A stretch of DNA of 43,525 nt from Mycobacterium asiaticum (GTDB taxonomy: Bacteria > Actinomycetota > Actinomycetes > Mycobacteriales > Mycobacteriaceae), in assembly GCF_001673365.1 (NCBI RefSeq), contig NZ_LZLS01000068.1, forward strand, positions 1 to 43,525, read 5' to 3'. Shown here in pieces: positions 29,224-37,697 of the stretch (positions within the stretch are counted from its first letter, which is position 1; each line of letters opens with the position of its first letter). Under the pieces are notes generated by a model. It was not told the DNA's origin. It did no database searches and saw nothing but the letters and a program-made list of their open reading frames with translations. The position numbers and the translations under genes were made by a program.

Positions 29224-30107
29224 GCGAACGCATCGAGTTGGGCCCGCGGTCGTTGCTGTGGCGCTGGGCAGGCGACATGCGGATTGCGTTCGAAGGCGGC
29301 ACAGCGGGACTGATGCAGACGATGCATCCCGCGATCGGCCAGGGACTCATCGACCATTCGAACTTCTTCGATGATCCCGTCGACCGCGTATTCCGTTCGC
29401 TGCCAGGCATTCTCGGCACGATCTACGACGGTCCCGAGGCGGAGGACACGGGTATCAAGGTGCGTGATTTCCATCGCGACATCAAGGGGGAACTACCCGA
29501 CGGGGAGCGCTATCACGCCTTGAAACCTGAGACGTATTGGTGGGCACATGCCACCTTTCAGGTGATGGTGCACCGACTCGCCGAGCATTGGGATGTGCAT
29601 CGACTCACTAACCGCGAGCGCGAACAGCTTTATCTGGAGGGCTGTGAATGGTATCGCCGGTACGGGATGTCGGACTCGCTGCTGCCGCCAACGCTGGCCG
29701 AGTTCAATCGGGAGTACGAGCGCTGCTGCGCCGAAGTGCTGCAACCTAATGCCGCGTCGGACTTTCTGATCGAGTTCATCCAGCGCACCGCAATTCCCGA
29801 CATGAGCGCGTCACCGGATTACCCGAGCACTCCCCTGCTGCGTCCGATCATGGACGCGCTGCTGCCGACGATGCCGGTTCGCACCGCGTTGGCGCCACCG
29901 ATGCGCCTGGTAATTTTCGGGGGTCTGCCGCCAATTGTTCGGGAACGCTTCGGGATTGGGTGGTCCGGCGTCGACGAGGCCAGTTATCTTGCGGTGCGCA
30001 CGGCCATCAAGCAGGGCTGGCGGGCGATACCCGCGGCGCTGAAATGGCACGACGCGGCGCGCAAGGGCTGGAAGCGCGAGTTGGGCAGCGTGCCGCGCCG
30101 GGTTTAG
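29220..30107 (+). CDS. Oxygenase MpaB/DUF2236 family protein
   Basis: This 295-residue protein is of the MpaB/latex-clearing-protein-related family (DUF2236), heme-dependent enzymes that cleave or oxidise isoprenoid and other hydrophobic substrates. Family-like features are an early WRWAGDMRIAFEGGTAGLMQTMHPAIGQG segment (shown here in outline, residues 15-43), a conserved His in RDFHRDIKG (about 83) and WWAHATFQVM (about 105). I cannot confirm the heme ligands from sequence alone. ATG 29220 overlaps the SDR stop by four bases. The SDR/oxygenase pairing suggests stepwise oxidation of a lipid or terpenoid (inference). Confidence 0.87.
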   Translation: MSERIELGPRSLLWRWAGDMRIAFEGGTAGLMQTMHPAIGQGLIDHSNFFDDPVDRVFRSLPGILGTIYDGPEAEDTGIKVRDFHRDIKGELPDGERYHALKPETYWWAHATFQVMVHRLAEHWDVHRLTNREREQLYLEGCEWYRRYGMSDSLLPPTLAEFNREYERCCAEVLQPNAASDFLIEFIQRTAIPDMSASPDYPSTPLLRPIMDALLPTMPVRTALAPPMRLVIFGGLPPIVRERFGIGWSGVDEASYLAVRTAIKQGWRAIPAALKWHDAARKGWKRELGSVPRRV

Positions 30108-30181
30108 GTCCGTGATTATTCACAGTCGGGAGTTTGTCCACAGGCGCGGCTTCGCGGGTGGGTGTTGTCAGACCTGCCTCC

Positions 30182-30187
30182 TAAAAT
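30182..30187 (+). promoter_or_regulatory. Candidate -10 box for a leaderless start at 30195
   Basis: TAAAAT (five of six matches to TATAAT) is followed by seven bases and then ATG 30195, with no Shine-Dalgarno. The box decides the start of the DUF222/HNH gene. Confidence 0.55.
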
Positions 30188-30194
30188 CGAAAGC

Positions 30195-31733
30195 ATGTTC
30201 GACTCGGATTTGCCCGATGCTGTCGCCATCGCCACCGTCGACGACGCGACGCTGGTCGGGGCAATCGGGGGGTGGGGGCGAGCCGAAGCCGCCGCGGCAT
30301 CCCGCCGCTTGGCCGCCATCGCCGAACTGGTTAGCCGTCGGACCACAGGCGACGTCGCACACGACAGGTGGTCGTGCGACAACTGGGACAATATTGCCGC
30401 CGAAGTTGCTGCTGCATTGGGCGTCAGTCATAAAGTCGCCTCTGGCCAGATGTATCTCGCCGTGGCCTTGCGCGACCGGTTGCCCCGCACGGCTGCACTC
30501 CTCGCCCACGGTGCGATCAGCGCGCGGCTGGCTGCGACCATCGTTTGGCACACGCAGCTGATCAAAGACTTCGAAACACTGCAGTTGGTGGACAAGACAC
30601 TCGCCGAGGATGCGGTGCAATACGGACCGCTCTCGGCAAACAAGACCGCCCAAGCGATCGACGCGATCATCGATCGCTATGACCCCGGCGCCCTACGTAA
30701 GACCCGCGCCTCCGCCCGGAGTCGCGATGTGGTTGTCGACATCGCCAACGACGAGTCCGGCACCGCTGCATTCTGGGGGCGGTTGTATGCCTCGGATGCG
30801 ACCGTCCTGAATCGGCGCCTCACCCAGATGGCCGGCGAGGTCTGCGACGACGACCCCCGTACGCTGGCCCAGCAGCGCGCCGACGCTCTTGGAGTCTTGG
30901 CCGCCGGCGGTGAACGCCTGGCGTGCGAATGCGATAAGCCAGACTGCCCTGCTCAGACCGGTAGCGATCAGCGGGCGACGGCCGTGGTCATTCACGTGAT
31001 CGCCGACGCCGAGTCGCTGACCGCCGAACCCGATCCACATATGTCCGGCGAGGTCGCGGTACGGCCCATCACGCCGGAGATGACGCTGAGCGAGGCGCTG
31101 GCCCCCGAGCCGGAGCCGCCCGGTGTTCACTTGCCCGCCGGCCACATCCTCGGTGGCGCAACTGTTCCCGCGCCGCTATTGAGCCGGCTCGTCGCGGCTG
31201 GTGCGAAGGTCGCACCGTTGGGTCGCCTTAGCGACACAGCACCCGGGCCTGGCTATCGGCCGCCCGCGACGCTCGACCGGTTCATCCGCTGCCGAGACAT
31301 GACCTGCCGGTTCCCAAATTGCGATCGGCCAGCCGAGCTTTGCGATGTCGACCATACGATTCCGTACCCGATCGGTCCGACACATCCGTCGAATCTCAAG
31401 TGCCTCTGCCGAAAACACCACTTGCTGAAAACTTTCTGGGGCGGCAACGGCGGCTGGCGCGATCGTCAATTGTCCGACGGCACCGTCGTCTGGACTGCGC
31501 CGACCGGACGTACCTACACCACCCGTCCCGGGTCGCGGCTGCTGTTTCCCACCTTGTGCCTGGACACAGGTGAGCTGCGCACTGCCGCAACGGAAGACCG
31601 CCCATCCACGCATAGCGGGCTGATGATGCCGCAGCGACGTCGCACCCGCGAGCAGGATCGCATGTATCGCATCGACTCCGAACGCGCGCTCAATAATTCG
31701 GCTACGCCGCGCCGGTCCTCAACGCAATCCTAG
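30195..31733 (+). CDS. DUF222/HNH endonuclease-like protein (13E12 repeat family)
   Basis: This 512-residue protein belongs to the family of the M. tuberculosis REP13E12 proteins. An N-terminal helical DUF222 domain fills about residues 20-290. The C-terminal HNH nuclease motif is clear at about residues 385-415: CDVDHTIPYP, then NLKCLCRKHHLLKTF, with preceding Cys in RDMTCRFPNCDRP forming the zinc site. These genes are mobile or repeated in mycobacteria and actinobacteria; their biological role is not settled. The start is ATG 30195 (MFDSDLPDAV), fixed by the TAAAAT box, rather than the longer frame from 30162. Its last 32 bases overlap the convergent FAD oxidoreductase gene. The nuclease motif looks intact. 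Confidence 0.92.
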   Translation: MFDSDLPDAVAIATVDDATLVGAIGGWGRAEAAAASRRLAAIAELVSRRTTGDVAHDRWSCDNWDNIAAEVAAALGVSHKVASGQMYLAVALRDRLPRTAALLAHGAISARLAATIVWHTQLIKDFETLQLVDKTLAEDAVQYGPLSANKTAQAIDAIIDRYDPGALRKTRASARSRDVVVDIANDESGTAAFWGRLYASDATVLNRRLTQMAGEVCDDDPRTLAQQRADALGVLAAGGERLACECDKPDCPAQTGSDQRATAVVIHVIADAESLTAEPDPHMSGEVAVRPITPEMTLSEALAPEPEPPGVHLPAGHILGGATVPAPLLSRLVAAGAKVAPLGRLSDTAPGPGYRPPATLDRFIRCRDMTCRFPNCDRPAELCDVDHTIPYPIGPTHPSNLKCLCRKHHLLKTFWGGNGGWRDRQLSDGTVVWTAPTGRTYTTRPGSRLLFPTLCLDTGELRTAATEDRPSTHSGLMMPQRRRTREQDRMYRIDSERALNNSATPRRSSTQS

Positions 31734-33090
31734 GTTCGGCGCTTTCATCGACCGGGCGCCTGCGCTGGGCCCGGGCGATCCGCAGCAGCATGGCGGGTCG
31801 CAGCAATCGAACGGCCGGGTCGACCATTGCCGTGACCCTCATGAATTGGGCCGCGACAGCGGGGTCCGATTCGGCCGCGACGAACACCGGTTCCAGGCAC
31901 GCGTTGCTGATCCGCATCGTTAGTGGTCGCACTCCCGGCACTTCCGGAAGGGTCAGATCCGAGGCGACAGCCGTTTGCCAAGCAACCCGGACCTTCTTGG
32001 CGGCGAGCCGGGTGAAGCGCCGGGTAAGACCGGGGCCACCGCGGCGCAGACAGTCGCGCAACACCGTAGCCTCCAGAGCCGCGACCGTCATGCCCTGCCC
32101 GTAAATGGGATTGAAGCTGCAGACCGCGTCGCCCACCACCAGCAGGCCGTCGGGGGACCGGCGCATCTTGTCATAGCGTCGCCAGCGGTTCGACGGGACC
32201 CGATGGTGCACCACCTCGTCGACGAGCTCCGCCGCCCGCAGCGCCTCGGTGACACGAGGGGACGCCAATTCAGCTGCGTAAGACAGGATTTCGTCGTAGT
32301 CCCGGGGCGGTTCAACCCCGGCCATCGTACCGGCACCGACCATGTAGGTGTTGTTCTCGTAGCCGATTATTGCCAGCATCCGCGGCCGCCCCGGCTTGGG
32401 GAAGTGCGCGATCATGTGCTCCTTGATCACGCCGGGCGGTATCCGCACGAGTTGACAGGCGTAGGCGAGTTGCACCTTCACTTCGTCTTCGATGGGACGT
32501 TGATAGCCGAGTTGTTCGAGGAATAGCGGTGTCCGCGAACCGCGTCCGGTGGCGTCGATGACGAGGTCTGCGACCACCGTCGTCTCCTGATCGCACGTGC
32601 GGTCCACCAGTCGTACCCCAGTAACCCGGCGACGGTCCGGGGTCGCGGTCAGACCGACCACGTCGTGGCCCTCGCGGAAAGTCACGTTCGGCATCGCCTG
32701 AACTCGTTGCCGCACATTCCATTCCAGTATCGGCCGGCTTGGGGACAGAATCTGCGGCGCATCCGCCGACCTGCCCGACCGGACCAAGCGATGACCGGCG
32801 AACGACCAGTCAAGTTTGGCGAAATCACCGTCATCCCAGGTGCTAGCGCCCTGACTCAGCAGGTCGGCACGTATTCCGGGAAACAGCTCGTCGAGCACCT
32901 GGGTGAGCCGCGCGAGGCAGGCATGGATCAGTCTTCCCTGTGGGACGCCCCGCCGGTTGACGGGATCGGCCGGAAGGATGTCACGCTCGACCACCGTGAC
33001 CTTGTTGTAGAAGTCGGCCAGCACCCGTGCGGCCAACAGGCCGCCCATACTGGCGCCCAACACCACTGCATGATTTCCGCGTTGCTCCAT
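31702..33090 (-). CDS. FAD-dependent oxidoreductase (geranylgeranyl-reductase/monooxygenase type)
   Basis: This 462-residue flavoprotein has an N-terminal dinucleotide-binding fold (VVLGASMGGLLAARVLA, residues 9-25), an ERD acidic end near 36, and the second FAD motif LVVGDAVCSFNPIYGQGM near residue 320. In between is a DLVIDATGRGSRTP segment (about 172-185). This is the layout of group A monooxygenases and geranylgeranyl-reductase-like enzymes; the substrate is not evident. The start is ATG 33090. It may be read with the downstream-facing neighbours only by chance: the alpha/beta hydrolase and blaC genes upstream are on the same strand but separated by about 50-base gaps. Confidence 0.88.
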   Translation of the reverse strand: MEQRGNHAVVLGASMGGLLAARVLADFYNKVTVVERDILPADPVNRRGVPQGRLIHACLARLTQVLDELFPGIRADLLSQGASTWDDGDFAKLDWSFAGHRLVRSGRSADAPQILSPSRPILEWNVRQRVQAMPNVTFREGHDVVGLTATPDRRRVTGVRLVDRTCDQETTVVADLVIDATGRGSRTPLFLEQLGYQRPIEDEVKVQLAYACQLVRIPPGVIKEHMIAHFPKPGRPRMLAIIGYENNTYMVGAGTMAGVEPPRDYDEILSYAAELASPRVTEALRAAELVDEVVHHRVPSNRWRRYDKMRRSPDGLLVVGDAVCSFNPIYGQGMTVAALEATVLRDCLRRGGPGLTRRFTRLAAKKVRVAWQTAVASDLTLPEVPGVRPLTMRISNACLEPVFVAAESDPAVAAQFMRVTAMVDPAVRLLRPAMLLRIARAQRRRPVDESAEPRIALRTGAA

Positions 33091-33141
33091 TGCCGCAGTG
33101 TGCGGCGCGGCCGACGTAGCCGAATAGAGTAGGTGGCTACC

Positions 33142-33819
33142 TCATTTTGGGAGGACGTCGGCGATTCGAGCCGCGACGTCAGCGGCCACCCGTCGCGCTT
33201 CCGCCCCGCTCCCGGGTTCGTAGCGGTCTGCGGCCGGGTCGTATTCGGCGCCGGCGATCGATCCGTGGTCGGCTGCCAGCTCGACAAATTCAACCGGCCG
33301 CCCCATTTGTTGGAGTGCAGCGGCAAAGTCTCGGCTGGCACTGACCGGCACTACGTCATCTGCCGTCCCGTGCAGCAGTGTGAATGGTGAGCCGGTGAGG
33401 CCGGCCGACAGCAACTCGGTCACAACTCGACCGGAGATCGGGTCGCGGGCCATGAACGCCCCGGCCAGGCACACCGTATGGGCTATCGAAACATCGTGGC
33501 GCTGTGCATCGAGGGTGAGACCGGCCGCCGCTGCGCCTCCCATTGACCAGCCGACGAGGACGATCTGATCGGCTTGCGTCCAGCCGCGGATGAAATCGAC
33601 GGATCGCAACAGATCAGCTCGCCCGCCGTCGTCGCTGTGGGAGTTCCAATCCGGCGCAACCACTGCGGCATCGTGACCGGCCAGCACCCCGGCGAGCGGT
33701 CGGACAGCGGCGCGCGCGTCGGATTGCATACCGTGCCATAGCAGGATCGGAGGTTGCTTCGGATCGCCGAAGACATCGGCCCGACGGCCCGGAGCATATT
33801 CCACCGTGTGCACAGGCAT
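33142..33819 (-). CDS. Alpha/beta hydrolase
   Basis: This 225-residue hydrolase has a classical nucleophile elbow GWSMGG (Ser about residue 94), an oxyanion-side LLWHGMQSDAR segment near 27, an acid in HGTADDVVP (about 173) and a His in DHGSIAG (about 205), giving a full Ser-Asp-His set. No signal peptide is visible. It is likely an esterase or lipase-like enzyme with unknown substrate. The ATG at 33819 lacks a strong Shine-Dalgarno. It lies between blaC and the FAD oxidoreductase on the same strand, with 53 bases to blaC. Confidence 0.85.
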   Translation of the reverse strand: MPVHTVEYAPGRRADVFGDPKQPPILLWHGMQSDARAAVRPLAGVLAGHDAAVVAPDWNSHSDDGGRADLLRSVDFIRGWTQADQIVLVGWSMGGAAAAGLTLDAQRHDVSIAHTVCLAGAFMARDPISGRVVTELLSAGLTGSPFTLLHGTADDVVPVSASRDFAAALQQMGRPVEFVELAADHGSIAGAEYDPAADRYEPGSGAEARRVAADVAARIADVLPK

Positions 33820-33872
33820 CGGTTGCCCGGGAACTTCAGATCCAAACCAGTCGGATGGGTAGGGGATCCTGG

Positions 33873-34751
33873 TTAGCCTCTCAGCGCTGACGCCACGATG
33901 CGCGCGGCGTCGGCGACGAACGCCTCATTGGGTTCGGCGTCATAGCCGCCCGCGACGAGATCGGTGTAGATGGCGATGACGTGTGGCACGTCACCGGGTG
34001 ACCACACCACGGCGACGTCGTTGGCTCGCCCATAGTCACCCGACCCGGTCTTGTCGATCACCTTCCAATCGGTCGCGAACGCGGCACGAATTCGGTTGCC
34101 GCCGGTGGTGTTTCGTGCCATCCAATCCGTGAGCATCGCACGTTTGTCGGCCGGTAGCGCATCGCCGAGCACCAATTGTTGGAACACCAACGCGATCGCA
34201 TGCGGCGAAGTCGTGTCCCGCTCGTCGTTCGGCGGGTCGCGGTTGAGTTCGGGTTCGGCCTGATCGAGCCGACTTGTGTTGTCCCCCAGGCTACGTAGGT
34301 AAGCGGTGAATCCGGAGGGACCGCCGATCTGGTCGAGCAGCAGATTGGCGGCGGTGCCATCGCTGTACCGAATCGCGGCATCACACAGTTGCCCGACGGT
34401 CATTCCGGTTTCGACGTGCTGTTCGGTGACCGGCGAGGTCGAGTTGATGTCGGATTTCGTGTAGGTGATCGTCTTGTCCAGTTGCGCCAGCGGAAACTGG
34501 TGCAATACAGCGGCGACCAGTGGTGCCTTGAAAGTGGAGCAGAACGCAAAGCGCTCGTCGGCGCGGTAGGCGATCGCACCCGTCGTTGCATTCGCAGGCA
34601 CATACACGCCCACCCGGCCCCCGTAGCGCCGCTCGAGTTGGTCGAATTGGCTGTTGAGATCGGGTGCGGCCGAGACTGGCGCGCAACCCGCCAGCGGGAG
34701 AAGCATTGCGGCGGTGAGGAACTCGCGACGACTGGGCTTGGCTAGCAGCAC
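33873..34751 (-). CDS. blaC: Class A beta-lactamase BlaC, Tat-exported lipoprotein
   Basis: This 292-residue class A serine beta-lactamase carries all key motifs, and its own numbering nearly equals Ambler numbering: STFK (Ser72, Lys75), SDG (130-132), EPELN (Glu166-Asn170) and KTG (234-236). SDG in place of SDN is a hallmark of mycobacterial BlaC. The N-terminus has a twin-arginine motif SRREFL (7-12) and a lipobox LAGC with Cys23, so it should be folded in the cytoplasm, exported by Tat and lipid-anchored outside. The start is GTG 34751. Compared with the M. tuberculosis enzyme as I recall it, residue 105 (the gatekeeper position) is Thr rather than Ile, KTG is followed by Ser rather than Thr, and a loop of about four residues near 145 is missing. 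It hydrolyses penicillins and cephalosporins. Confidence 0.97.
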   Translation of the reverse strand: MLLAKPSRREFLTAAMLLPLAGCAPVSAAPDLNSQFDQLERRYGGRVGVYVPANATTGAIAYRADERFAFCSTFKAPLVAAVLHQFPLAQLDKTITYTKSDINSTSPVTEQHVETGMTVGQLCDAAIRYSDGTAANLLLDQIGGPSGFTAYLRSLGDNTSRLDQAEPELNRDPPNDERDTTSPHAIALVFQQLVLGDALPADKRAMLTDWMARNTTGGNRIRAAFATDWKVIDKTGSGDYGRANDVAVVWSPGDVPHVIAIYTDLVAGGYDAEPNEAFVADAARIVASALRG

Positions 34752-34803
34752 GTGAGCAGTTCTCGTTCGTCATCAGTGTCGGCGCCGATGCCGACCACCA
34801 CGA

Positions 34804-35553
34804 TCATCGGGGCATCCTGCGCCAAACGGCTTGCGGCAACAGTTTCAGGACAAAGAACAACGGTCGCAGCACCCAGGGAATCCAAACGCTGCACCGGCCT
34901 TTCGCCAATGCCTTCGCGGTGGCGGCAGCCACCTTTTCCGGGGTGCTGGAAAGCGGCGCCGGCGTCATACCCTCTGTCATCCGCCCGATTACGAACCCCG
35001 GGCGTGCCACCAACAATCGCACCCCGCTACCGTGCAGTGCGTCGGCCAACCCGCTGACGAAGCCGTCCAATCCGGCCTTGGCAGAACCGTAGACGTAATT
35101 GGCCCGACGCACCCGCACTCCGGCGACCGAGGAGAACACCACCAGCGATCCGTGTCCGGCCGCGCGCATGGCCGTGGACAGATGGGTGAGCAAGCTGACC
35201 TGGGCGACGAAATCGGTGTGCACGATGTCGATCGCGTGTTGTGCATCGGTTTCGGCCCGAGTCTGGTCGCCGAGGATTCCGAAGGCCAGCACCGCGGTGC
35301 CGATCGGGCCGTACTCGGCGATGATCTCGGCGACCAGCGGGCCGTGCGCGGAAAGGTCGTCGGCGTCGAACTCTTTAGTGTGCACCGCCGTGGCGCCAGC
35401 CTGGAACAGCACGTCTCGTTGGTCGTCGAGCTGGTCGGCTCTGCGTGCGGCCAGCAGCACGGTCGCTCCGGACGCCAGGCGCCGCGCGAGTTCGATGCCG
35501 ATCTCGCTGCGACCGCCGAAAATTACTATCGGACCAACACCCGTGTCGTCCAC
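34804..35553 (-). CDS. SDR resembling DprE2 (Rv2073c type)
   Basis: This 249-residue SDR has an unusual nucleotide loop FGGRSEIG (12-19) shared with DprE2, the reductase of decaprenylphosphoryl-arabinose synthesis, and a catalytic YVYGSAK segment near 150. The C-terminus ends with a hydrophobic amphipathic stretch (WVLRPLFFVLKLLP) that may touch membrane, also as in DprE2. Gene context and length match the M. tuberculosis paralogue Rv2073c rather than the true dprE2, which sits with dprE1. The start is GTG 35553 with CATAAT (plus 35561-35566) ending seven bases upstream, so leaderless translation is likely. It is divergent from the F420 reductase-like gene. Confidence 0.88.
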   Translation of the reverse strand: MDDTGVGPIVIFGGRSEIGIELARRLASGATVLLAARRADQLDDQRDVLFQAGATAVHTKEFDADDLSAHGPLVAEIIAEYGPIGTAVLAFGILGDQTRAETDAQHAIDIVHTDFVAQVSLLTHLSTAMRAAGHGSLVVFSSVAGVRVRRANYVYGSAKAGLDGFVSGLADALHGSGVRLLVARPGFVIGRMTEGMTPAPLSSTPEKVAAATAKALAKGRCSVWIPWVLRPLFFVLKLLPQAVWRRMPR

Positions 35554-35560
35554 GGCTGTG

Positions 35561-35580
35561 ATTATGGCCTGCGCTAGCGT
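35561..35580. promoter_or_regulatory. Divergent overlapping promoters in a 35-base gap
   Basis: On the minus strand CATAAT (plus 35561-35566) lies seven bases before GTG 35553. On the plus strand TAGCGT (35575-35580) lies eight bases before ATG 35589. The boxes are only eight bases apart, so the two polymerases cannot bind at once. Confidence 0.45.
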
Positions 35581-35588
35581 GGAGTGCG

Positions 35589-35999
35589 ATGGCCAAGACC
35601 ACTACCCGGCTCACCGATGACGCTCTCGCGTTCCTTTCCGAACGTCATTTGGCCATGTTGACCACGCTGCGGACCGACAACTCACCGCATGTGGTGGCCG
35701 TCGGATTCACCTTTGATCCCAAGACGCACATCGCGCGGGTGATCACCACCGGAGGTTCCCAAAAGGCGTTGAATGCCGAGCGGGCGGGGGTCGCCGTACT
35801 CAGCCAGGTCGACGGCGCTCGGTGGCTGTCGCTGGAGGGCCGGTCCGCGGTGAACAAGGACATTGACGCCATCCGCGACGCCGAACTGCGTTATGCGCAG
35901 CGCTACCGCACCCCGCGGGCCAACCCGCGCCGGGTGGTCATCGAAGTTCAGGTGGAACGGGTGCTGGGGTCGTCAGACTTGCTGGACCGAGGCGAATAG
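35589..35999 (+). CDS. F420-dependent biliverdin-reductase-like protein (Rv2074 type)
   Basis: This 136-residue split-barrel protein is of the flavin/deazaflavin oxidoreductase family A. Features are [21 protein letters not shown], then [25 protein letters not shown], and the C-terminal [22 protein letters not shown] segment. M. tuberculosis Rv2074 reduces biliverdin with F420H2, and length (137 residues), neighbours and sequence character agree. It is soluble, with no signal peptide. ATG 35589 follows GGAG at 35581-35584, a short but usable ribosome site. It converges on the phospholipase-like gene with seven bases between stops. Confidence 0.93.
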   Translation: MAKTTTRLTDDALAFLSERHLAMLTTLRTDNSPHVVAVGFTFDPKTHIARVITTGGSQKALNAERAGVAVLSQVDGARWLSLEGRSAVNKDIDAIRDAELRYAQRYRTPRANPRRVVIEVQVERVLGSSDLLDRGE

Positions 36000-36006
36000 C
36001 CCGGGT

Positions 36007-37470
36007 TTACGGCGGGATGGTGTACTGCACCCATGCCCCGCCGGCTGGTCCGGCTACGGCGTTCAGTCGGGAATTCTCGAGTCCGGTATGTGGCAACGCG
36101 AAATTCGAGCCCATGGCCGCACAAGCCGCGGGGGCGTTGGTGAATGTCACGGGTGCCGTCACCGACCAGGTACCCGCTCCGGTCTGGCAGCCTGCGGGAT
36201 GCGCGCTTCCGCACGCGGCGGCCACCCAACGGCCGTTGACTCCTTGGAGGGTGCAGGTTCCTGCGGAGGCCCGTGGTTCGTCGGGCGCCCAACTCCACAG
36301 CGTTCCCTGAAGACGCCCGTCCTCGGGCAACAATTGGTCGAAGCCGAACAGATTGACGCCGCAGTTGGTCATCGACTGCGTTTTGGTGGGGGTCAGTGCC
36401 TCCGGATTGTTGGGTGGCCGGGTCGGATCGGCCAGTGCTGAAACAAAAATGGAGTCCTCGAAGTACCGGATGATTTTGGTGGCGTATACCGGTGGCCCGT
36501 AGGTGGCGTCGCACTTGGGGAAGGGCTGGTAGCCGAACGTTGAGCCGCTTTGCAACTCCTCGTCCTCCCAGTTGAAAACGGTGTTTCCCCATGCGGGGAC
36601 GCAGTCTGTAACTAGTACGACCTGGGCGCCGGCGGCACGAACATCGTTGCGCGAGATGGTGCGTGGGAAAAAGGCGCAGCCGTTGGGAGTGATATCGGCG
36701 GGATTCGGGTGATATATGAGGCTTGTTCCGTTGGGCCGTCGTAAGCCTTGCTCGAGCGTATCGAGCGCCGAAGCGTACGCCGTGGCGTCCTTCAATTGGT
36801 CCTCGATGAGGATCAACACGACTTCGTTCGGGTTCGCGTTCAACCAATCCGTAATGGCCGGAAGCACTTTGGTGAAAAGTGGTTCAGTGGTGCAGCCCAG
36901 ATTCGCTTGAGTTGGCCCACGCCCGTGACACACCGCCACCGCGCGGCGTCCGAGCTGGTTGATCTGCGGGATGTAGTGCAGGTCCAACTCGATGCTGCGG
37001 ACGTCGATATCCAGCTGTTGTGTCATGGACAGCTGCTGGTTGGAGTCGGCGTGCGAAGGGGTGAACTGATGGGCCAGACTGTTGTACGAGTTGTGGGTGC
37101 CGATCCACTGGGCGTTTGCGAATGGCACCGAGTCACCGAGCGCGTACTGAAATTGCGCGGTCCGGTGTGTCCATGACTGCAGGTAGGCGACGGTTGCCGC
37201 CTGAGTCACCTTATGCGCCAGCGGCACTAGGCACAGATTGTCGTTGACCCCGAGGCGGCGGCATTCGGCGGCCACCGCGTCGGCGAATTTGCCGGTGCCC
37301 ACGCACGGGAACGCAAATGGGCTGATGGCGTTGCAGGGCGCGGTCGGAGATGGTGGTGTAGGCACCTCGTTGACGTCGGCACGCACGGGCGGCGCCGATG
37401 TCAGTGCCAGTATGAATGCACTTGTCACGACGGCGAATTGCAACCATCGGGCGCAGGTGGCGCTGGACAT
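36007..37470 (-). CDS. Secreted PI-PLC-like phosphodiesterase (Rv2075c type)
   Basis: This 487-residue protein has a cleavable signal peptide (hydrophobic core about 10-24, likely cut after VRA near residue 32). The mature part has a PI-PLC X-type TIM barrel: the first catalytic His in IGTHNSYNS (about residue 135), acid residues in SIELDLHYI, a CHGRG segment, and VVLILIEDQLKD. Such enzymes cleave phosphodiester bonds of phospholipids without needing ATP. The last 80 residues are Cys-containing (ACAAMGSNFALPHTGLEN) and look like a separate binding domain, perhaps lectin-like (uncertain). The start is ATG 37470; I see no clear promoter box. It should act at the cell surface or outside. Length equals the M. 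tuberculosis protein as I recall it. Confidence 0.9.
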   Translation of the reverse strand: MSSATCARWLQFAVVTSAFILALTSAPPVRADVNEVPTPPSPTAPCNAISPFAFPCVGTGKFADAVAAECRRLGVNDNLCLVPLAHKVTQAATVAYLQSWTHRTAQFQYALGDSVPFANAQWIGTHNSYNSLAHQFTPSHADSNQQLSMTQQLDIDVRSIELDLHYIPQINQLGRRAVAVCHGRGPTQANLGCTTEPLFTKVLPAITDWLNANPNEVVLILIEDQLKDATAYASALDTLEQGLRRPNGTSLIYHPNPADITPNGCAFFPRTISRNDVRAAGAQVVLVTDCVPAWGNTVFNWEDEELQSGSTFGYQPFPKCDATYGPPVYATKIIRYFEDSIFVSALADPTRPPNNPEALTPTKTQSMTNCGVNLFGFDQLLPEDGRLQGTLWSWAPDEPRASAGTCTLQGVNGRWVAAACGSAHPAGCQTGAGTWSVTAPVTFTNAPAACAAMGSNFALPHTGLENSRLNAVAGPAGGAWVQYTIPP

Positions 37471-37637
37471 GCGCGCAACGTTGGCACGACTGTGCGGCGC
37501 GGGCGAGAACTGTTGCCGAACTGTAGGAGTGTTGAAATCACTCTGTTAACTTTTGTCACGCTGTTCTCATCGGTACCTTCTGTCTCTCCGCGGGATAGTG
37601 CTGCGTTTGCCCGGCTCCGAGCGACAGCCGCGGTGAA

Positions 37638-37670
37638 TTGCGGGACTTGCGGGCGACCGTTACCGTCGCC
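37638..37670 (+). promoter_or_regulatory. Promoter with a dyad over the -10 box, upstream of the EspC-like gene
   Basis: TTGCGG at 37638-37643, 17 bases, then TACCGT at 37661-37666 form a plausible promoter. GGCGAC (37652-37657) and GTCGCC (37665-37670) make a perfect six-base dyad around CGTTACC that covers the -10 box, a typical place for a repressor. It would drive the EspC-like gene at 37698. Confidence 0.45.
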
Positions 37671-37697
37671 AGCGTTCTCGGACAAAAGGAGGCAACG

